Assembly (NCBI GenBank): GCA_036925085.1 | Contig: JAUPFP010000055.1 | Location: 744,001-808,000 of the forward strand | Reading direction: 5' to 3' | Length of the DNA stretch: 64,000 bases | DNA from: Brachycybe producta | Taxonomy: Eukaryota; Arthropoda; Diplopoda; Playtdesmida; Andrognathidae | Part shown: positions 9,619-23,054 of the stretch, piece by piece | How the letters are laid out: the number at the start of each line of letters is the position of its first letter | How positions within the stretch are numbered: the first letter of the stretch is position 1 | Notes under the pieces: model-generated | Told to the model about the DNA's origin: nothing | Seen by the model: the letters and a program-made list of their open reading frames with translations, nothing else | The model's database searches: none | Program-made: the position numbers and the translations under genes

Positions 9619-12600
9619 ATGAAGCTGTTAGATTCAGTGCATTTTTTGGACATTCTGGAATGCAGGGATGTCTTCAATTCCGGTGTGCACAGCATGCTTC
9701 AAAAGTTACACCAGTTATTTCATTTTTTGCCATTTTTTGAAAAACATCCAATATGGGTACTAATAAAAAAATGTCATTTTTTGACAATTTTTACTAATTT
9801 TTGTAGAATGGAGTTGTTAGATGCATTGCATTCCTTGTACAATCAGGAATGCAGGGATGTCTTCAATTCCGGTGTGCACTGCAAGATTCAAAAGTTACAC
9901 CCGTTCAAAGTAGGCATAATTGAAGTGTCTAAGCTTGCAAATGGATGTGTAAATTCTAAAATTCATTGCAAATGAACTAAGTGATGTAGAATGAAGCTGT
10001 TAGATGCAATGCATTCCTTGAACATTCAGGAATGCAGGGATGTCTTCAATTCTGGTGTGCACTGCAAGCTTCAAAAGTTACACCCGTTCAAAGTAGGCAT
10101 CATTGAAGTGTCTAAGCTTGCAAATGGATGTGTAAATTCTAAAATTCATTGCAAATGAACTAATTGATGTAGAATGAAGCTGTTATATGCATTGCAATCC
10201 TTGTACAATCAGGAATGCATTGATGTCTTCAATTCCGGTGTGCACTGCAAGATTCAAAAGTTACACCCGTTCAAAGTAGGCATCATTGAAGTGTCTAAGC
10301 TTGGAAATGGATGTGTAAATTCTAAAATTCATTGCAAATGAACTAATTGATGTAGAATGGAGCTGTTAAATGCATTGCATTCCTTGTACAATCAGGAATG
10401 CAGGGATGTCTTCAATTCCGGTGCGCACTGCAAGATTCAAAAGTTACACCCGTTCAAAGTAGGCATCATTGAAGTGTCTAAGCTTGCAAATGGATGTGTA
10501 AATTCTAAAATTCATTGCAAATGAACTAAGTAATGTAGAATGAAGCTGTTAGATGCAATGCATTCCTTGAACATTCAGGAATGCAGGGATGTCTTCAATT
10601 CTGGTGTGCACTGCAAGCTTCAAAAGTTACACCCGTTCAAAGTAGGCATCATTGAAGTGTCTAAGCTTGCAAATGGATGTGTAAATTCTAAAATTCATTG
10701 CAAATGAACTAATTGATGTAGAATGGAGCTGTTAAATGCATTGCATTCCTTGTACAATCAGGAATGCAGGGATGTCTTCAATTCCGGTGTGCACTGCAAG
10801 ATTCAAAAGTTACACCCGTTCAAAGTAGGCATCATTGAAGTGTCTAAGCTTGCAAATGGATGTGTAAATTCTAAAATTCATTGCAAATAAACTAAGTAAT
10901 GTAGAATGAAGCTGTTAGATGCAATGCATTCCTTGAACATTCAGGAATGCAGGGATGTCTTCAATTCTGGTGTGCACTGCAAGCTTCAAAAGTTACACCC
11001 GTTCAAATTAGGCATCATTGAAGTGTCTAAGCTTGCAAATGGATGTGTAAATTCTAAAATTCATTGCAAATGAACTAATTGATGTAGAATGAAGCTGTTA
11101 TTTGCATTGCAATCCTTGCACAATCAGGAATGCATTGATGTCTTCAATTCTGGTGTGCACTGCAAGATTCAAAAGTTACACCCGTTCAAAGTAGGCATCA
11201 TTGAAGTGTCTAAGCTTGCAAATGGATGTGTAAATTCTAAAATTCATTGCAAATGAACTAATTGATGTAGAATGGAGCTGTTAAATGCATTGCATTCCTT
11301 GTACAATCAGGAATGCAGGGATGTCTTCAATTCCGGTGTGCACTGCAAGATTCAAAAGTTACACCCGTTCAAAGTAGGCATCATTGAAGTGTCTAAGCTT
11401 GCTCATGGATTTGTAACTTCTAAAATTCATTGCAAATGATCTAATTGATGTAGAACGAAGCTGTTAGATTCATTGCATTCTTTAGACATTCAGGAATGCA
11501 GGGATGTCTTCAATTCTGGTGTGCACTGCATGCTTCAAAAGTTACACCAGTTATTTCATTTTTTGCCATTTTTTGAAAAACTTCCAATTTGGGTACTTAT
11601 GAAAAAATGTCATTTTTTGACAATTTTTACTAACTTTTGTAGAATGGAGCTGTTATATGCATTGCATTCCTTGTACAATCAGGAATGCATTGATGTCTTC
11701 AATTCCGGTGTGCACTGCAAGATTCAAAAGTTACACCCGTTCAAAGTAGGCATCATTGAAGTGTCTAAGCTTGCAAATGGATGTGTAAATTCTAAAATTC
11801 ATTGCAAATGAACTAAGTGATGTAGAATGAAGCTGTTAGATGCAATGCACTCCTTGAACATTCAGGAATGCAGGGATGTCTTCAATTCTGGTGTGCACTG
11901 CAAGCTTCAAAAGTTACACCCGTTCAAAGTAGGCATCATTGAAGTGTCTAAGCTTGCAAATGGATGTGTAAATTCTAAAATTCATTGCAAATGAACTAAT
12001 TGATGTAGAATGAAGCTGTTATATGCATTGCAATCCTTGTACAATCAGGAATGCAGGGATGTCTTCAATTCCGGTGTGCACTGCAAGATTCAAAAGTTAC
12101 ACCCGTTCAAAGTAGGCATCATTGAAGTGTCTAAGCTTGCTCATGGATTTGTAACTTCTAAAATTCATTGCAAATGATCTAATTGATGTAGAACGAAGCT
12201 GTTAGATTCATTGCATTCCTTAGACATTCAGGAATGCAGGGATGTCTTCAATTCTGGTGTGCACTGCATGCTTCAAAAGTTACACCAGTTATTTCATTTT
12301 TTTGCCATTTTTTGAAAAACTTCCAATTTGGGTACTTATGAAAAAATGTCATTTTTTGACAATTTTTACTAACTTTTGTAGAATGGAGCTGTTATATGCA
12401 TTGCATTCCTTGTACAATCAGGAATGCATTGATGTCTTCAATTCCGGTGTGCACTGCAAGATTCAAAAGTTACACCCGTTCAAAGTAGGCATCATTGAAG
12501 TGTCTAAGCTTGCAAATGGATGTGTAAATTCTAAAATTCATTGCAAATGAACTAAGTGATGTAGAATGAAGCTGTTAGATGCAATGCATTCCTTGGACAT

Positions 12601-12937
12601 TCAGGAATGCAGGGATGTCTTCAATTTCGGTGTGCACTGCATGCTTCAAAAGTTACACCAGTTATTTCATTTTTTGCCATTTTTTGAAAAACTTCCAATA
12701 TGGGTACTTATGAAAAAATGTCATTTTTTGACAACTTTTACTAATTTTTGTAGAATGGAGCTGTTAGATGCATTGCATTCCTTGTACAATCAGGAATGCA
12801 TTGACGTCTTCAATTCCGGTGTGCACTGCAAGATTCAAAAGTTACACCCGTTCAAAGTAGGCATCATTGAAGTGTCTAAGCTTGCAAATTGATGTGTAAA
12901 TTCTAAAATTCATTGGAAATGAACTAATTGATGTTGA
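9619..12937 (+). repeat. Block II higher-order repeat, unit 1 (3,319 bp, 18 monomers)
   Basis: Order is B, nine A, B, three A, B(190), A, B, A. Four B (189+189+190+189) plus fourteen A (183) give exactly 3,319 bp. It starts with a distinctive B monomer carrying GATTCAGTGCATTTTTTGG and GCACAGCATGC. It contains the subtype with TGCATTGCAATCC (10174, 11089, 12010) and junctions reading AAGTAATGTAG or AAGTGATGTAG. Confidence 0.9.
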
Positions 12938-15900
12938 ATGAAGCTGTTAGATTCAGTGCATTTTTTGGACATTCTGGAATGCAGGGATGTCTTCAATTCC
13001 GGTGTGCACAGCATGCTTCAAAAGTTACACCAGTTATTTCATTTTTTGCCATTTTTTGAAAAACATCCAATATGGGTACTAATAAAAAAATGTCATTGTT
13101 TGACAATTTTTACTAATTTTTGTAGAATGGAGTTGTTAGATGCATTGCATTCCTTGTACAATCAGGAATGCAGGGATGTCTTCAATTCCGGTGTGCACTG
13201 CAAGATTCAAAAGTTACACCCGTTCAAAGTAGGCATAATTGAAGTGTCTAAGCTTGCAAATGGATGTGTAAATTCTAAAATTCATTGCAAATGAACTAAG
13301 TGATGTAGAATGAAGCTGTTAGATGCAATGCATTCCTTGAACATTCAGGAATGCAGGGATGTCTTCAATTCTGGTGTGCACTGCAAGCTTCAAAAGTTAC
13401 ACCCGTTCAAAGTAGGCATCATTGAAGTGTCTAAGCTTGCAAATGGATGTGTAAATTCTAAAATTCATTGCAAATGAACTAATTGATGTAGAATGAAGCT
13501 GTTATATGCATTGCAATCCTTGTACAATCAGGAATGCATTGATGTCTTCAATTCCGGTGTGCACTGCAAGATTCAAAAGTTACACCCGTTCAAAGTAGGC
13601 ATCATTGAAGTGTCTAAGCTTGGAAATGGATGTGTAAATTCTAAAATTCATTGCAAATGAACTAATTGATGTAGAATGGAGCTGTTAAATGCATTGCATT
13701 CCTTGTACAATCAGGAATGCAGGGATGTCTTCAATTCCGGTGCGCACTGCAAGATTCAAAAGTTACACCCGTTCAAAGTAGGCATCATTGAAGTGTCTAA
13801 GCTTGCAAATGGATGTGTAAATTCTAAAATTCATTGCAAATGAACTAAGTAATGTAGAATGAAGCTGTTAGATGCAATGCATTCCTTGAACATTCAGGAA
13901 TGCAGGGATGTCTTCAATTCTGGTGTGCACTGCAAGCTTCAAAAGTTACACCCGTTCAAAGTAGGCATCATTGAAGTGTCTAAGCTTGCAAATGGATGTG
14001 TAAATTCTAAAATTCATTGCAAATGAACTAATTGATGTAGAATGGAGCTGTTAAATGCATTGCATTCCTTGTACAATCAGGAATGCAGGGATGTCTTCAA
14101 TTCCGGTGTGCACTGCAAGATTCAAAAGTTACACCCGTTCAAAGTAGGCATCATTGAAGTGTCTAAGCTTGCAAATGGATGTGTAAATTCTAAAATTCAT
14201 TGCAAATAAACTAAGTAATGTAGAATGAAGCTGTTAGATGCAATGCATTCCTTGAACATTCAGGAATGCAGGGATGTCTTCAATTCTGGTGTGCACTGCA
14301 AGCTTCAAAAGTTACACCCGTTCAAATTAGGCATCATTGAAGTGTCTAAGCTTGCAAATGGATGTGTAAATTCTAAAATTCATTGCAAATGAACTAATTG
14401 ATGTAGAATGAAGCTGTTATTTGCATTGCAATCCTTGCACAATCAGGAATGCATTGATGTCTTCAATTCTGGTGTGCACTGCAAGATTCAAAAGTTACAC
14501 CCGTTCAAAGTAGGCATCATTGAAGTGTCTAAGCTTGCAAATGGATGTGTAAATTCTAAAATTCATTGCAAATGAACTAATTGATGTAGAATGGAGCTGT
14601 TAAATGCATTGCATTCCTTGTACAATCAGGAATGCAGGGATGTCTTCAATTCCGGTGTGCACTGCAAGATTCAAAAGTTACACCCGTTCAAAGTAGGCAT
14701 CATTGAAGTGTCTAAGCTTGCTCATGGATTTGTAACTTCTAAAATTCATTGCAAATGATCTAATTGATGTAGAACGAAGCTGTTAGATTCATTGCATTCT
14801 TTAGACATTCAGGAATGCAGGGATGTCTTCAATTCTGGTGTGCACTGCATGCTTCAAAAGTTACACCAGTTATTTCATTTTTTGCCATTTTTTGAAAAAC
14901 TTCCAATTTGGGTACTTATGAAAAAATGTCATTTTTTGACAATTTTTACTAACTTTTGTAGAATGGAGCTGTTATATGCATTGCATTCCTTGTACAATCA
15001 GGAATGCATTGATGTCTTCAATTCCGGTGTGCACTGCAAGATTCAAAAGTTACACCCGTTCAAAGTAGGCATCATTGAAGTGTCTAAGCTTGCAAATGGA
15101 TGTGTAAATTCTAAAATTCATTGCAAATGAACTAAGTGATGTAGAATGAAGCTGTTAGATGCAATGCACTCCTTGAACATTCAGGAATGCAGGGATGTCT
15201 TCAATTCTGGTGTGCACTGCAAGCTTCAAAAGTTACACCCGTTCAAAGTAGGCATCATTGAAGTGTCTAAGCTTGCAAATGGATGTGTAAATTCTAAAAT
15301 TCATTGCAAATGAACTAATTGATGTAGAATGAAGCTGTTATATGCATTGCAATCCTTGTACAATCAGGAATGCATTGATGTCTTCAATTCCGGTGTGCAC
15401 TGCAAGATTCAAAAGTTACACCCGTTCAAAGTAGGCATCATTGAAGTGTCTAAGCTTGCAAATGGATGTGTAAATTCTAAAATTCATTGCAAATGAACTA
15501 AGTGATGTAGAATGAAGCTGTTAGATGCAATGCACTCCTTGAACATTCAGGAATGCAGGGATGTCTTCAATTCTGGTGTGCACTGCAAGCTTCAAAAGTT
15601 ACACCCGTTCAAAGTAGGCATCATTGAAGTGTCTAAGCTTGCAAATGGATGTGTAAATTCTAAAATTCATTGCAAATGAACTAATTGATGTAGAATGGAG
15701 CTGTTATATGCATTGCATTCCTTGTACAATCAGGAATGCATTGATGTCTTCAATTCCGGTGTGCACTGCATGCTTCAAAAGTTACACCAGTTATTTCATT
15801 TTTTGCCATTTTTTGAAAAACTTCCAATATGGGTACTTATGAAAAAATGTCATTTTTTGACAACTTTTACTAATTTTTGTAGAATGGAGCTGTTAGATGC

Positions 15901-16066
15901 ATTGCATTCCTTGTACAATCAGGAATGCATTGATGTCTTCAATTCCGGTGTGCACTGCAAGATTCAAAAGTTACACCCGTTCAAAGTAGGCATCATTGAA
16001 GTGTCTAAGCTTGCAAATTGATGTGTAAATTCTAAAATTCATTGGAAATGAACTAATTGATGTTGA
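12938..16066 (+). repeat. Block II higher-order repeat, unit 2 (3,129 bp, 17 monomers)
   Basis: This repeats unit 1 almost base for base through the A monomers after the B at 14774. Shared rare variants include GGTGCGCACTGC (near 10420 and 13740) and GTTCAAATTAGG. A substitution near 13090 (CATTGTTTG for CATTTTTTG) is private among the block II units. It then diverges: B(190)-A-B of unit 1 is replaced by an extra A (15512) and one hybrid B (15695), making it 190 bp shorter. Confidence 0.9.
15695..15883 (+). repeat. Hybrid E/B monomer at a unit junction
   Basis: The 5' half is E subtype (ATGGAGCTGTTATATGCATT, CATTGATGTC), normally followed by an A tail. Here it continues with CATGCTTC and the B tail. 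The equivalent B monomer in units 1 and 3 has a K-type 5' half. The switch lies in the 94-bp segment common to A and B, which marks an in-register crossover site. Confidence 0.85.
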
Positions 16067-19000
16067 ATGAAGCTGTTAGATTCAGTGCATTTTTTGGACA
16101 TTCTGGAATGCAGGGATGTCTTCAATTCCGGTGTGCACAGCATGCTTCAAAAGTTACACCAGTTATTTCATTTTTTGCCATTTTTTGAAAAACATCCAAT
16201 ATGGGTACTAATAAAAAAATGTCATTTTTTGACAATTTTTACTAATTTTTGTAGAATGGAGTTGTTAGATGCATTGCATTCCTTGTACAATCAGGAATGC
16301 AGGGATGTCTTCAATTCCGGTGTGCACTGCAAGATTCAAAAGTTACACCCGTTCAAAGTAGGCATAATTGAAGTGTCTAAGCTTGCAAATGGATGTGTAA
16401 ATTCTAAAATTCATTGCAAATGAACTAAGTGATGTAGAATGAAGCTGTTAGATGCAATGCATTCCTTGAACATTCAGGAATGCAGGGATGTCTTCAATTC
16501 TGGTGTGCACTGCAAGCTTCAAAAGTTACACCCGTTCAAAGTAGGCATCATTGAAGTGTCTAAGCTTGCAAATGGATGTGTAAATTCTAAAATTCATTGC
16601 AAATGAACTAATTGATGTAGAATGAAGCTGTTATATGCATTGCAATCCTTGTACAATCAGGAATGCATTGATGTCTTCAATTCCGGTGTGCACTGCAAGA
16701 TTCAAAAGTTACACCCGTTCAAAGTAGGCATCATTGAAGTGTCTAAGCTTGGAAATGGATGTGTAAATTCTAAAATTCATTGCAAATGAACTAATTGATG
16801 TAGAATGGAGCTCTTAAATGCATTGCATTCCTTGTACAATCAGGAATGCAGGGATGTCTTCAATTCCGGTGTGCACTGCAAGATTCAAAAGTTACACCCG
16901 TTCAAAGTAGGCATCATTGAAGTGTCTAAGCTTGCAAATGGATGTGTAAATTCTAAAATTCATTGCAAATGAACTAAGTAATGTAGAATGAAGCTGTTAG
17001 ATGCAATGCATTCCTTGAACATTCAGGAATGCAGGGATGTCTTCAATTCTGGTGTGCACTGCAATCTTCAAAAGTTACACCCGTTCAAAGTAGGCATCAT
17101 TGAAGTGTCTAAGCTTGCAAATGGATGTGTAAATTCTAAAATTCATTGCAAATGAACTAATTGATGTAGAATGGAGCTGTTAAATGCATTGCATTCCTTG
17201 TACAATCAGGAATGCAGGGATGTCTTCAATTCCGGTGTGCACTGCAAGATTCAAAAGTTACACCCGTTCAAAGTAGGCATCATTGAAGTGTCTAAGCTTG
17301 CAAATGGATGTGTAAATTCTAAAATTCATTGCAAATAAACTAAGTAATGTAGAATGAAGCTGTTAGATGCAATGCATTCCTTGAACATTCAGGAATGCAG
17401 GGATGTCTTCAATTCTGGTGTGCACTGCAAGCTTCAAAAGTTACACCCGTTCAAATTAGGCATCATTGAAGTGTCTAAGCTTGCAAATGGATGTGTAAAT
17501 TCTAAAATTCATTGCAAATGAACTAATTGATGTAGAATGAAGCTGTTATTTGCATTGCAATCCTTGCACAATCAGGAATGCATTGATGTCTTCAATTCTG
17601 GTGTGCACTGCAAGATTCAAAAGTTACACCCGTTCAAAGTAGGCATCATTGAAGTGTCTAAGCTTGCAAATGGATGTGTAAATTCTAAAATTCATTGCAA
17701 ATGAACTAATTGATGTAGAATGGAGCTGTTAAATGCATTGCATTCCTTGTACAATCAGGAATGCAGGGATGTCTTCAATTCCGGTGTGCACTGCAAGATT
17801 CAAAAGTTACACCCGTTCAAAGTAGGCATCATTGAAGTGTCTAAGCTTGCTCATGGATTTGTAACTTCTAAAATTCATTGCAAATGATCTAATTGATGTA
17901 GAACGAAGCTGTTAGATTCATTGCATTCTTTAGACATTCAGGAATGCAGGGATGTCTTCAATTCTGGTGTGCACTGCATGCTTCAAAAGTTACACCAGTT
18001 ATTTCATTTTTTGCCATTTTTTGAAAAACTTCCAATTTGGGTACTTATGAAAAAATGTCATTTTTTGACAATTTTTACTAACTTTTGTAGAATGGAGCTG
18101 TTATATGCATTGCATTCCTTGTACAATCAGGAATGCATTGATGTCTTCAATTCCGGTGTGCACTGCAAGATTCAAAAGTTACACCCGTTCAAAGTAGGCA
18201 TCATTGAAGTGTCTAAGCTTGCAAATGGATGTGTAAATTCTAAAATTCATTGCAAATGAACTAAGTGATGTAGAATGAAGCTGTTAGATGCAATGCACTC
18301 CTTGAACATTCAGGAATGCAGGGATGTCTTCAATTCTGGTGTGCACTGCAAGCTTCAAAAGTTACACCCGTTCAAAGTAGGCATCATTGAAGTGTCTAAG
18401 CTTGCAAATGGATGTGTACATTCTAAAATTCATTGCAAATGAACTAATTGATGTAGAATGAAGCTGTTATATGCATTGCAATCCTTGTACAATCAGGAAG
18501 GCATTGATGTCTTCAATTCCGGTGTGCACTGCAAGATTCAAAAGTTACACCCGTTCAAAGTAGGCATCATTGAAGTGTCTAAGCTTGGAAATGGATGTGT
18601 AAATTCTAAAATTCATTGCAAATGAACTAATTGATGTAGAATGGAGCTGTTATATGCATTGCATTCCTTGTACAATCAGGAATGCATTGATGTCTTCAAT
18701 TCCGGTGTGCACTGCAAGATTCAAAAGTTACACCCGTTCAAAGTAGGCATCATTGAAGTGTCTAAGCTTGCAAATGGATGTGTAAATTCTAAAATGCATT
18801 GCAAATGAACTAAGTGATGTAGAATGAAGCTGTTAGATGCAATGCATTGCTTGAACATTCAGGAATGCGGGGATGTCTTCAATTCTGGTGTGCACTGCAA
18901 GCTTCAAAAGTTACACCCGTTCAAAGTAGGCATCATTGAAGTGTCTAAGCTTGCAAATGGATGTGTAAATTCTAAAATTCATTGCAAATGAACTAATTGA

Positions 19001-19744
19001 TGTAGAATGAAGCTGTTATATGCATTGCAATCCTTGTACAATCAGGAATGCATTGATGTCTTCAATTCCGGTGTGCACTGCAAGATTCAAAAGTTACACC
19101 CGTTCAAAGTAGGCATCATTGAAGTGTCTAAGCTTGGAAATGGATGTGTAAATTCTAAAATTCATTGCAAATGAACTAATTGATGTAGAATGGAGCTGTT
19201 AAATGCATTGCATTCCTTGTACAATCAGGAATGCAGGGATGTCTTCAATTCCGGTGTACACTGCAAGATTCAAAAGTTACACCCGTTCAAAGTAGGCATC
19301 ATTGAAGTGTCTAAGCTTGCAAATGGATGTGTAAATTCTAAAATTCATTGCAAATGAACTAATTGATGTAGAATGAAGTTGTTAGATTCATTGCATTCCT
19401 TGGACATTCAGCAATGCAGGGATGTCTTCAATTTCGGTGTGCACTGCATGCTTCAAAAGTTACACCAGTTATTTCATTTTTTGCCATTTTTTGAAAAACT
19501 TCCAATATGGGTACTTATGAAAAAATGTCATTTTTTGACAACTTTTACTAACTTTTGTAGAATGGAGCTGTTAGATGCATTGCATTCCTTGTACAATCAG
19601 GAATGCATTGATGTCTTCAATTCCGGTGTGCACTGCAAGATTCAAAAGTTACACCCGTTCAAAGTAGGCATCATTAATGTGTCTAAGCTTGCAAATTGAT
19701 GTGTAAATTCTAAAATTCATTGGAAATGAACTAATTGATGTAGA
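16067..19744 (+). repeat. Block II higher-order repeat, unit 3 (3,678 bp, 20 monomers)
   Basis: This has the same order as unit 2 up to 18640, then five additional A monomers (18641-19189 and neighbours), a B at 19373 and an A at 19562. It is 549 bp (three A) longer than unit 2. Private substitutions include GAGCTCTTAAATGC near 16810 and GGAAGGCATTG near 18497. The section from 16439 on also forms the start of the 10-kb duplication. Confidence 0.88.
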
Positions 19745-20665
19745 ATGAAGCTGTTAGATTCAGTGCATTTTTTGGACATTCTGGAATGCAGGGATGTCTT
19801 CAATTCCGGTGTGCACAGCATGCTTCAAAAGTTACACCAGTTATTTCATTTTTTGCCATTTTTTGAAAAACATCCAATATGGGTACTAATAAAAAAATGT
19901 CATTTTTTGACAATTTTTACTAATTTTTGTAGAATGGAGTTGTTAGATGCATTGCATTCCTTGTACAATCAGGAATGCAGGGATGTCTTCAATTCCGGTG
20001 TGCACTGCAAGATTCAAAAGTTACACCCGTTCAAAGTAGGCATCATTGAAATGTCTAAGCTTGCTCATGGATTTGTAAATTCTAAAATTCATTGGAAATG
20101 ATCTAATTGTTGTAGAATGAAGCTTTTAGATGCAATGCATTTCTTGGACATTCAGGAATGCATGAATGTCTTCAATTCCGGTGTGCACTGCAAGCTTCAA
20201 AAGTTACACCCGTTCAAAGTAGGCATCATTGAAGTGTCTAAGCTTGCAAATGGATGTGTAAATTCTAAAACTCATTGCAAATGAACTAATTGATGTAGAA
20301 TGAAGCTGTTATAAGTATTGCAATCCTTGTACAATCAGGAATGCATTGATGTCTTCAATTCCGGTGTGCACTGCAAGATTCAAAAGTTACACCCGTTCAA
20401 AGTAGGCATCATTGAAGTGTCTAAGCTTGCAAATGGATGTGTAAATTCTAAAATTCATTGCAAATGAACTAATTGATGTAGAATGGAGCTGTTAAATTTA
20501 TTGCATTCCTTGTACAATCAGGAATGCAGGGATGTCTTCAATTCCGGTGTGCACTGCAAGATTCAAAAGTTACACCCGTTCAAAGTAGGCATCATTGAAG
20601 TGTCTAAGCTTGCAAATGGATGTGTAAATTCTAAAATTCATTGCAAATGAACTAATTGGTGTAGA

Positions 20666-21205
20666 ATGAAGCTGTTAGATTCATTGCATTCCTTGGACAT
20701 TCAGGAATGCAGGGATGTCTTCAATTCTGGTGTGCACTGCATGCTTCAAAAGTTACACCAGTTATTTCATTTTTTGCCATTTTTTGAAAAACTTCCAATT
20801 TGTTTACTTAAGAAAAAATGTCATTTTTTGACAATTTTTACAAACTTTTGTAGAATGGAGCTGTTAAATGCATTGCATTTCTTGTACAATCAGGAATGCA
20901 GGGATGTCTTCAATTCCGGTGTGCACTGCAAGATTCAAAAGTTACACCCGTTCAAAGTAGGCATCATTGAAATGTCTAAGCTTGCTCATGGATTTGTAAA
21001 TTCTAAAATTCATTGGAAAAGATCTAATTGTTGTAGAATGAAGCTTTTAGATGCAATGCATTTCTTGGACATTCAGGAATGCATGGATGTCTTCAATTCC
21101 GGTGTGCACTGCAAGCTTCAAAAGTTACACCCGTTCAAAGTAGGCATCATTGAAGTGTCTAAGCTTGCAAATGGATGTGTAAATTCTAAAACTCATTGCA
21201 AATGA
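20666..21205 (+). other. 179-codon open frame from a lost monomer stop; not considered a gene
   Basis: This is the longest open frame in the window. It spans a B (20666), an A (20855) and most of the next A (21038). Two changes at the A-A junction remove the usual in-frame stops: a T-to-A substitution at 21020 (TGA to AGA) and the TTGTTG variant of TTGATG (TGA to TGT). The sister copy at 29685-30041 keeps the first stop and is only 118 codons. The product would be three imperfect copies of a module with QEC-DVFNSGVHC. I know no protein family like it. An accidental fusion inside a satellite is the simplest reading. Confidence 0.8.
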
Positions 21206-21769
21206 ACTAATTGATGTAGAATGAAGCTGTTATATGTATTGCAATCCTTGTACAATCAGGAATGCATTGATGTCTTCAATTCCGGTGTGCACTGCAAGAT
21301 TCAAAAGTTACACCCGTTCAAAGTAGGCATCATTGAAGTGTCTAAGCTTGCAAATGGATGTGTAAATTCTAAAATTCATTGCAAATGAACTAATTGATGT
21401 AGAATGGAGCTGTTAAATTCATTGCATTCCTTGTACAATCAGGAATGCAGGGATGTCTTCAATTCCGGTGTGCACTGCAAGATTCAAAAGTTACACCCAT
21501 TCAAAGTAGGCATCATTGAAGTGTCTAAGCTTGCAAATGGATGTGTAAATTCTAAAATTCATTGCAAATGAACTAATTGATGTAGAATGAAGCTGTTAGA
21601 TGCAATGCATTCCTTGGACATTCAGGAATGCATGCATGTCTTCAATTCCTTTGTGCACTGCAAGCTTCAAAAGTTACACCCATTCAAAGTAGGCATCATT
21701 GAAGTGTCTAAGCAGGCTCATGGATTTGTAACTTCTAAAATTCACTGCAAATGAACTAATTGATGTAGA

Positions 21770-21952
21770 ATGAAGCTGTTAAATTCATTGCATTCCTTGG
21801 ACATTCAGGAATGCAGGGATGTCTTCAATTCTGGTTTGCTCTGCAAGCTTCAAAATTTACACGTGTTCATAGTAGGCATCATTGAAGTGTCTAAGCTTGC
21901 TCATGGATTTGTAACTTCTAAAATTCACTGCAAATGAACTAATTGATGTAGA
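21770..21952 (+). repeat. A monomer, divergent TTTGCTCTGC subtype, exemplar
   Basis: Here the usually constant GTGTGCACTGC is GGTTTGCTCTGC, and GTTACACCCGTTCAAAG is ATTTACACGTGTTCATAG. The ApaLI-type palindrome GTGCAC is lost. Copies lie at 25086, 31161, 35587, 36880, 38347, 39640, 41114, 42582, 44790, 47370, 48661 and 49946, so the subtype belongs to blocks III and IV. It is absent from blocks I and II. Confidence 0.88.
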
Positions 21953-22135
21953 ATGAAGATGTTAGATGCAATGCATTCCTTGGATATTCAGGATTGCAGG
22001 GATGTCTTCAATTCTGGTGTGCACTGCAAGCTTCAAAAGTTACACCCGATCAAAGTAGGCATCATTGAAGTGTCTAAGCTTGCTCATGTATTTGTAACTT
22101 CTAAAATTCATTGCAAATGATCTAATTGATGCAGA

Positions 22136-22318
22136 ATGAAGCTGTTAGATTCATTACTTTTCTTGGACATTCAGGAATGCAGGGATGTCTTCAATTCCGG
22201 TATGCACTGCAAGCTTCAAAAGTTACACCCGTTCAAAGTAGGCATCATTGAAATGTCTAAGCTTGCTCATGGATTTGTAAATTCTAAAATTCATTGGAAA
22301 TGATCTAATTGTTGTAGA
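22136..22318 (+). repeat. A monomer, TTACTTTTCTTGG subtype, exemplar
   Basis: TTCATTGCATTCCTTGG is replaced by TTCATTACTTTTCTTGG, and the upstream junction reads TGATGCAGAATG. The left arm of the conserved inverted repeat is destroyed. Other copies are at 31527, 37063, 37246, 39823, 40006, 41480, 41663, 42948, 43131, 45156, 47553, 47736, 49027 and 50311. Two B monomers (57348, 60686) carry the same 5' half, showing that 5' and 3' halves reassort. Confidence 0.88.
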
Positions 22319-23054
22319 ATGAAGCTTTTAGATGCAATGCATTTCTTGGACATTCAGGAATGCATGGATGTCTTCAATTCCGGTGTGCACTGCAAGCTTC
22401 AAAAGTTACACCCGTTCAAAGTAGGCATCATTGAAATGTCTAAGCTTGCTCATGGATTTGTAAATTCTAAAATTCATTGCAAATGAACTAATTAATTTAG
22501 AATGAAGCTGTTAGATTCATTGCATTCCTTGGACATTCAGAAATGCAGGGATGTCTTCAATTCCGGTGTGCACTGTATGCTTCAAAAGTTACCAGTTATT
22601 TCATTTTTTGCCATTTTTTGAAAAACTTCCAATATGGGTACTTATGAAAAAATGTCATTTTTTGACAATTTTTACTCATTTTTGTAGAATGGAGCTGTTA
22701 TATGCATTGCATTCCTTGTACAATCAGGAATGCATTGATGTCTTCAATTCCGGTGTGCACTGCAAGATTCAAAAGTTACACCCGTTCAAAGTAGGCATCA
22801 TTGAAGTGTCTAAGCTTGCAAATGGATGTGTAAATTCTAAAATTCATTGCAAATGAACTAATTGATGTAGAATGAAGCTGTTAGATGCAATGCATTCCTT
22901 GAACATTCAGGAATGCAGGGATGTCTTCAATTCCGGTGTGCACTGCAAGCTTCAAAAGTTACACCCGTTCAAAGTAGGCATCATTGAAGTGTCTAAGCTT
23001 GCTCATGGATTTGTAACTTCTAAAATTCATTGCAAATGATCTAATTGATGTAGA

